64,000 bases of DNA from Anaerolineae bacterium (lineage in GTDB: Bacteria; Chloroflexota; Anaerolineae; 4572-78; J111). Each line of letters begins with the position of its first letter. Within the stretch, counting starts at the first letter, position 1. Location: contig JAHDWA010000041.1 in the NCBI GenBank assembly GCA_023382535.1, forward strand, positions 33,189-97,188. The letters run 5' to 3'. A program made the position numbers and the translations under genes. Shown here in pieces: positions 61,154 through 64,000 of the stretch. Under the pieces are notes generated by a model. That model had not been told where the DNA came from. It saw only the letters and a list, made by a program, of their open reading frames with translations, and searched no databases.

Positions 61154-61541
61154 CGTTGAGAGCTTAAGTAAAGAATTCAACCCAAAGAAAGCAAAGGTAC
61201 TTTATGCCTTCTCGAAAGGATGCCATTGTTCTGGTGCAGCAGCATTGGCAGGAGTGAATCGGTGTACAATAACACGGTGGTTATCAAATGATCCAAAATT
61301 TGAAGCGGCTGTAGCCAAGGTACTGAAAGATTACGTGGAGATGGAGTGGAAAGCCAGTGAAGTTATTAGAGAGAAATGTAAACAAGGACAAGAGGGAACT
61401 TTTGTGGATGAATTTGGGCAGACCTGGGTTTGTTTCGGTAATGGATGTTATGATGTGGTTATAGTGGACCCCGAAATTGACCCTTCGTTTTTGCACAAAC
61501 AACGGCATTTTCGATACAAATTTATGGACCTGCATAATTAG
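61146..61541 (+). CDS. HTH protein coupled to the tyrosine recombinase
   Basis: The 131-residue protein overlaps the recombinase stop by 8 bp. Residues 20-60 look like a helix-turn-helix (KGCHCSGAAALAGVNRCTITRWLSNDPKFEAAVAKVL) of the kind seen in phage terminase small subunits and Helix-turn-helix phiBLA-type proteins. The remainder (TFVDEFGQTWVCFGNGCYDVVIVDPEIDPSF) has no recognised domain. It may act as a directionality factor, which is inference from position. Confidence 0.6.
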   Translation: MIDVESLSKEFNPKKAKVLYAFSKGCHCSGAAALAGVNRCTITRWLSNDPKFEAAVAKVLKDYVEMEWKASEVIREKCKQGQEGTFVDEFGQTWVCFGNGCYDVVIVDPEIDPSFLHKQRHFRYKFMDLHN

Positions 61542-61860
61542 ACGATGAGGAGAAAATAACTGAGGGTCTAGTTAACGATTCAGTACATAAAGAGATAAAT
61601 AACAACGCCGCCAGTCATCACCTCGAACCAATCGCTTTATATCTGGAACCGAGATTTTCCCGAAAGCATCATTGCTGAAAATAAGAAGTAAAAACAGATA
61701 AAGAGAGCTGGACACAGGGGCGATGGTCAGAATCGGGCACGTACCCTACGTTTACTCGCACACACACAACTCTAAAAACCTTTATGTGTGAAACAGCCTC
61801 TCTCCGAGATGCAGTAACATTTGGGTATCCTCGTTTGATGTTGAAGTCCTGTGGAACCGT

Positions 61861-61890
61861 ATTTGACAAAATTTGACAAAATTTGACAAA
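61861..61890. repeat. Three exact 10-bp direct repeats ATTTGACAAA
   Basis: Three head-to-tail copies have a period of one helical turn, so a bound protein would line up on one DNA face. They lie 110 bp before the promoter of leader RNA copy B. Each contains TTGACA, so they may be operators or iterons. Confidence 0.55.
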
Positions 61891-61965
61891 TCTGTAAGTT
61901 AGGAACAAGAGGAGCCGGGCGAGTAACTCGGCCTTTTGCTTGGGGCTTAGACTCGGGAATTTAGG

Positions 61966-61994
61966 TTGTAACAACCCTCGAATCGTGATACTAT
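61966..61994 (+). promoter_or_regulatory. Promoter of leader RNA copy B
   Basis: TTGTAA (61966-61971), a 17-bp spacer and TACTAT (61989-61994). The expected start is near 62001, seven bases before hairpin 1, matching copies A and C. Confidence 0.5.
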
Positions 61995-62000
61995 TGGAGG

Positions 62001-62118
62001 AAAGAAGAAGCGCCCCATTCGCAACTGGGGCGCTTTGTGAGATCAGGTGGCGTAAACACCTAATCAAGCTGTGATTTATTGTAGTATAGGTGCGCCACCC
62101 GGTCAAGGTGGCGTTTTT
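62001..62118 (+). ncRNA. Structured leader RNA, copy B
   Basis: Hairpin 1 is AAGCGCCCCA/TGGGGCGCTT (62008-62035) with a loop containing CGCAA. The long-range stem pairs GATCAGGTGGCG (62041-62052) with CGCCACCCGGTC (62093-62104), with one mismatch. Locally AGGTG can pair with CACCT. CGCCACCC can instead pair with AGGTGGCG (62106-62113) before five Ts. The G-U pair of copy A is A-U here, a compensating change. It lies 69 bp upstream of the GSGAIAQG gene, with a TTCCACGTGGAA palindrome in between. Confidence 0.6.
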
Positions 62119-62186
62119 GTTTGTTTGTACCCCCCGTTAAGTTCCACGTGGAAAATCCCTTTCGAGGAGGAAAGGCAGGTTAAACA

Positions 62187-63302
62187 ATGACAGACTTCAA
62201 AGCATTTCTACTCAAACTGACTGACAACCTAAATCTCCTGCGGGAGAGGGAGGCCAAGCACGGCAGCAGCGCGCCGCTTGAATTCATCAACCAGATTAAT
62301 GACCACGAGCAAGCTATCAGTCTGACTGAGCAAGCCCGCCGGGGCGAGTTAAGTGAATCCGAATGGCGTGAGGCACTCCAGCCGCTGCTGGTAGCCGTTC
62401 AGGCCCGCACCGGCGAAGCGGCCAGTGGGGTGACTCTCGGCGATATTGGCGGCTCGATTCAGCACAGTACCATTGTCGGCCGGGATGCCAACCAGATTAC
62501 TATCAATGTGGTCAACCTGTTGGACGAGGCGGTTAAGCAGCCGGATCAAAAGCTGGCTCCCGAAGTCCAGGCGATTGTAGACCTGGCCCTGGCCCAGGTG
62601 AAGGCCCAGGAATCCAAAACGGTTCAACGCTACCTGGCGAATCCTGCCGATCACCAGGCATCGCTGAGGGAGGCGCTGGTGGACCTGCTGAAAGAGGATC
62701 GCGGATTGGTGGCCCGGCTAGATGCCCTCCTGGCCCGCTACGAGCAGGCAGCGAAAGAACGCCCGGCGCAGCCCGGAACCAGTTACAAAGCCACCCTGAA
62801 AGGCTCTGGCGCAATTGCCCAAGGACCAGGAGCGAAAGCTGTGGGTGCAGGGGGAGTGATGGTCGGCGGTAACGTCGGCGGGAGGGTGGTCACCGGCAGC
62901 CAGAATCGCATCATCAACACCGGCGGGGGAATGTACAATGAAGGGAGCATCAACACCGGCGGCGGTGATTTTGTAGGCCGCGACCAAATCACTGGCATAA
63001 CCGGCGCGGAGCTGGCGCAGCTCTTCCAGACCGTTTACCAGCGCATCGAAACCCGGCCTGCTGATCCGAATGTGGACAAAGAAGAAGTCAAGGAGACGGT
63101 CCAGAAGATTGAGCAGGAAGCTAAAAAGGGTGAAGAGGCCAACCCCACCAAAGTCGAGCGTTGGCTGAAAACGTTGAAAGAGATGGCTCCCGACATCGGC
63201 GATGTGACGATTGCCTGCCTGACCAATCCAGCCGCCGGTGTGGCGATGGTCATCAAAAAAATTGCCGAGAAAGCACAGGCAGAGGCAGGCAAGGCTTCAT
63301 GA
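62187..63302 (+). CDS. Effector-associated-type protein with GSGAIAQG beta linker
   Basis: The 371-residue protein has a helical N-terminus (LLKLTDNLNLLREREAKHGSSAPLEFINQINDHEQAISL) of the kind found ahead of NACHT proteins in Chloroflexota. A second helical part follows (LREALVDLLKEDRGLVARLDALLARYEQAA). The linker GSGAIAQGPGAKAVGAGGVMVGG comes next, then strands NTGGGMYNEGSINTGGGDFVGRDQIT. A helical tail of ~95 residues ends the protein. There is no NTPase domain, so it looks like an adaptor or regulator that meets a STAND protein through the shared linker. It overlaps the next ORF by ATGA. Confidence 0.6.
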   Translation: MTDFKAFLLKLTDNLNLLREREAKHGSSAPLEFINQINDHEQAISLTEQARRGELSESEWREALQPLLVAVQARTGEAASGVTLGDIGGSIQHSTIVGRDANQITINVVNLLDEAVKQPDQKLAPEVQAIVDLALAQVKAQESKTVQRYLANPADHQASLREALVDLLKEDRGLVARLDALLARYEQAAKERPAQPGTSYKATLKGSGAIAQGPGAKAVGAGGVMVGGNVGGRVVTGSQNRIINTGGGMYNEGSINTGGGDFVGRDQITGITGAELAQLFQTVYQRIETRPADPNVDKEEVKETVQKIEQEAKKGEEANPTKVERWLKTLKEMAPDIGDVTIACLTNPAAGVAMVIKKIAEKAQAEAGKAS

Positions 63303-63813
63303 GCGACGACCGGGCCAGAAGACTGGCCTACTGGAGCAGGCTTACAAAAGTGGTATTTTGAGCGAGGATACCTATCACGATTTGGTGGCTAAGCTAGAGC
63401 CTAGGCCAATGGCACAGGCTGACCTGGAAGGCTCCGGCGCGATTGCCCAGGGACCGGACACGCAGTTCCGGCAGAATGCGGTGCGTGAGATGATCAACTA
63501 CTTTCAAGTGGTGGACGAGATCAAATTCTACGCCTTCGGCGACCCGGCGGCCCAGCCCACTAAAAAGAATGGCGATCCGGGCGTCAACGCCTATGATAAA
63601 ATTGCCGAAGCCTACCGTGAGGCCGGCGGGCGGAACTTGGGCGAGCTGACCGTCAAGCTGAAAGAGTACACCGAGGCCAAAGTCCAGAAGCTCATCGAAG
63701 CTTACCTGGACAGCAAGGTGCAGGCCGAGGCTCCAGTTGAGGCTACTCAGGAAACCTTACCGGGTGTTCCCAATCCGGTTGGCAACAGTGGCGGCGCGGC
63801 CTACAACTTATAA
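63299..63813 (+). CDS. Small GSGAIAQG-motif protein, frame uncertain
   Basis: The ATG at 63299 overlaps the previous stop (ATGA) and starts MSDDRARRL. That frame stops near 63361, and the homologous continuation GLLEQAYKSGILSEDTYHDLVAKLE is in the neighbouring frame. That frame is open to 63813 (and back to 63238). One added base near 63325 would repair it. The rest has LEGSGAIAQGP, a helical part (NAVREMINYFQVVDEIKFY...) and a helical C-terminus. It is probably the partner of the upstream protein, either frameshifted in life or by assembly. Confidence 0.5.
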
Positions 63814-63817
63814 TGTA

Positions 63818-63843
63818 AAGTCCCCTTCCACGCGGAAGGGGAC
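63818..63843 (+). terminator. Terminator-like hairpin
   Basis: AGTCCCCTTCC-ACGC-GGAAGGGGACT is an 11-bp perfect stem five bases after the preceding stop. The U tract is weak. Confidence 0.55.
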
Positions 63844-63857
63844 TCTTGTAATGATGA

Positions 63858-63886
63858 TTGTCAATTGAACCAAGGTATGTTATCAT
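63858..63886 (+). promoter_or_regulatory. Promoter of leader RNA copy C
   Basis: TTGTCA (63858-63863), a 17-bp spacer and TATCAT (63881-63886). The predicted start near 63893 is seven bases before hairpin 1. Confidence 0.5.
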
Positions 63887-63892
63887 ACTGGC

Positions 63893-64000
63893 AATGAAAA
63901 AGCCCCGCGCCAACGGGGCTTCGCCCGGATCAGGTGAGTGCGCACCCAGCCCGGTTTGTTTCGTGCATGGTAGCATATTTGCGCCGCCTGGTCAAAGGGC
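63893..64000 (+). ncRNA. Structured leader RNA, copy C (cut by the window end)
   Basis: Hairpin 1 is AAGCCCCG-CGCCAA-CGGGGCTT (63900-63921), with the same loop as copy A. GATCAGG (63928-63934) pairs over ~50 nt with CCTGGTC (63987-63993), and GGTG can pair locally with CACC. TAGCAT followed by GCGCCGCCTGGTCAA matches copy A. The 3' arm of the terminator-like hairpin is cut off. The gene it serves is outside the window. Confidence 0.55.

Noticed and set aside
61669..62106. 145-codon minus-strand frame
   Set aside because: It would cross the iteron repeats, the promoter and leader RNA copy B, which are better explained as non-coding.
1..64000. tRNA, rRNA and reverse transcriptase genes
   Set aside because: TTCGAATC-like strings (for example near 57983 and 24015) lack cloverleaf context, and no frame shows a YxDD reverse transcriptase core.

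Overview
The window looks like a chromosomal contig from a Chloroflexota (Anaerolineae-like) bacterium. This is inferred from gene families only: STAND/NACHT proteins with FGE-sulfatase or WD40 sensors, AAA_35 proteins, an OppA-like domain fused to an ATPase, and CobA-HemD fusions. No rRNA, tRNA or CRISPR array was seen, so taxonomy is not proven.

Region 1 (1-26 kb) is mostly housekeeping. A minus-strand run encodes siroheme synthesis (a Met8-like dehydrogenase, then a CobA-HemD fusion), an NAD-dependent epimerase and a truncated membrane sensor. It is driven by a near-leaderless promoter with a CRP/FNR-type palindrome upstream. Next come a PD-(D/E)XK/DinG-type helicase, an HTH/ATPase/OppA-like regulator split by a T7-tract frameshift, a DUF4242 protein, a two-GAF protein, a TauE/SafE + DUF1634 pair and a ClC channel. 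A desaturase-Rieske fusion, a hydroxypyruvate-isomerase-like TIM barrel and a LacI regulator follow, with an SDR relic between the first two. Aconitase sits behind a leader with a small upstream ORF and an intrinsic terminator. An Fsr-like MFS protein and a YugP-type protease close the region.

Region 2 (26.1-35 kb) is an integrative element. It carries a large serine recombinase, an FtsK/TraD-like ATPase, small membrane proteins, ribbon-helix-helix and XRE regulators, a TOPRIM primase and a DUF3987 helicase-primase. A cluster of TGTCTAA iteron-like repeats lies between the two replication genes.

Region 3 (35-64 kb) is a defence/conflict island. A SNF2-DUF3883 helicase, a DUF1156 (COG1743) DNA methylase and a DUF499 (COG1483) ATPase form a restriction-like module. 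Between them lie a kinase-TIR-AAA protein, an overlapping AAA-WD40 protein (14 repeats), a truncated ORF and a membrane pentapeptide protein. Next are a TatA-HTH-FGE fusion and a frameshifted NACHT-FGE gene, both ending in regions that resemble diversity-generating-retroelement variable regions. An HNH nuclease behind a pentamer repeat, a divergent phage-like switch, a tyrosine recombinase and proteins with a GSGAIAQG linker complete the island.

The most novel signal is a structured leader RNA present three times (about 35.23, 62.0 and 63.89 kb). Each copy has its own sigma70-type promoter, a first hairpin with a CGCMAA-like loop, and a covarying long-range stem whose 3' strand is reused in a terminator-like hairpin. 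The first two copies precede the SNF2 helicase and a GSGAIAQG protein; the third runs off the window.
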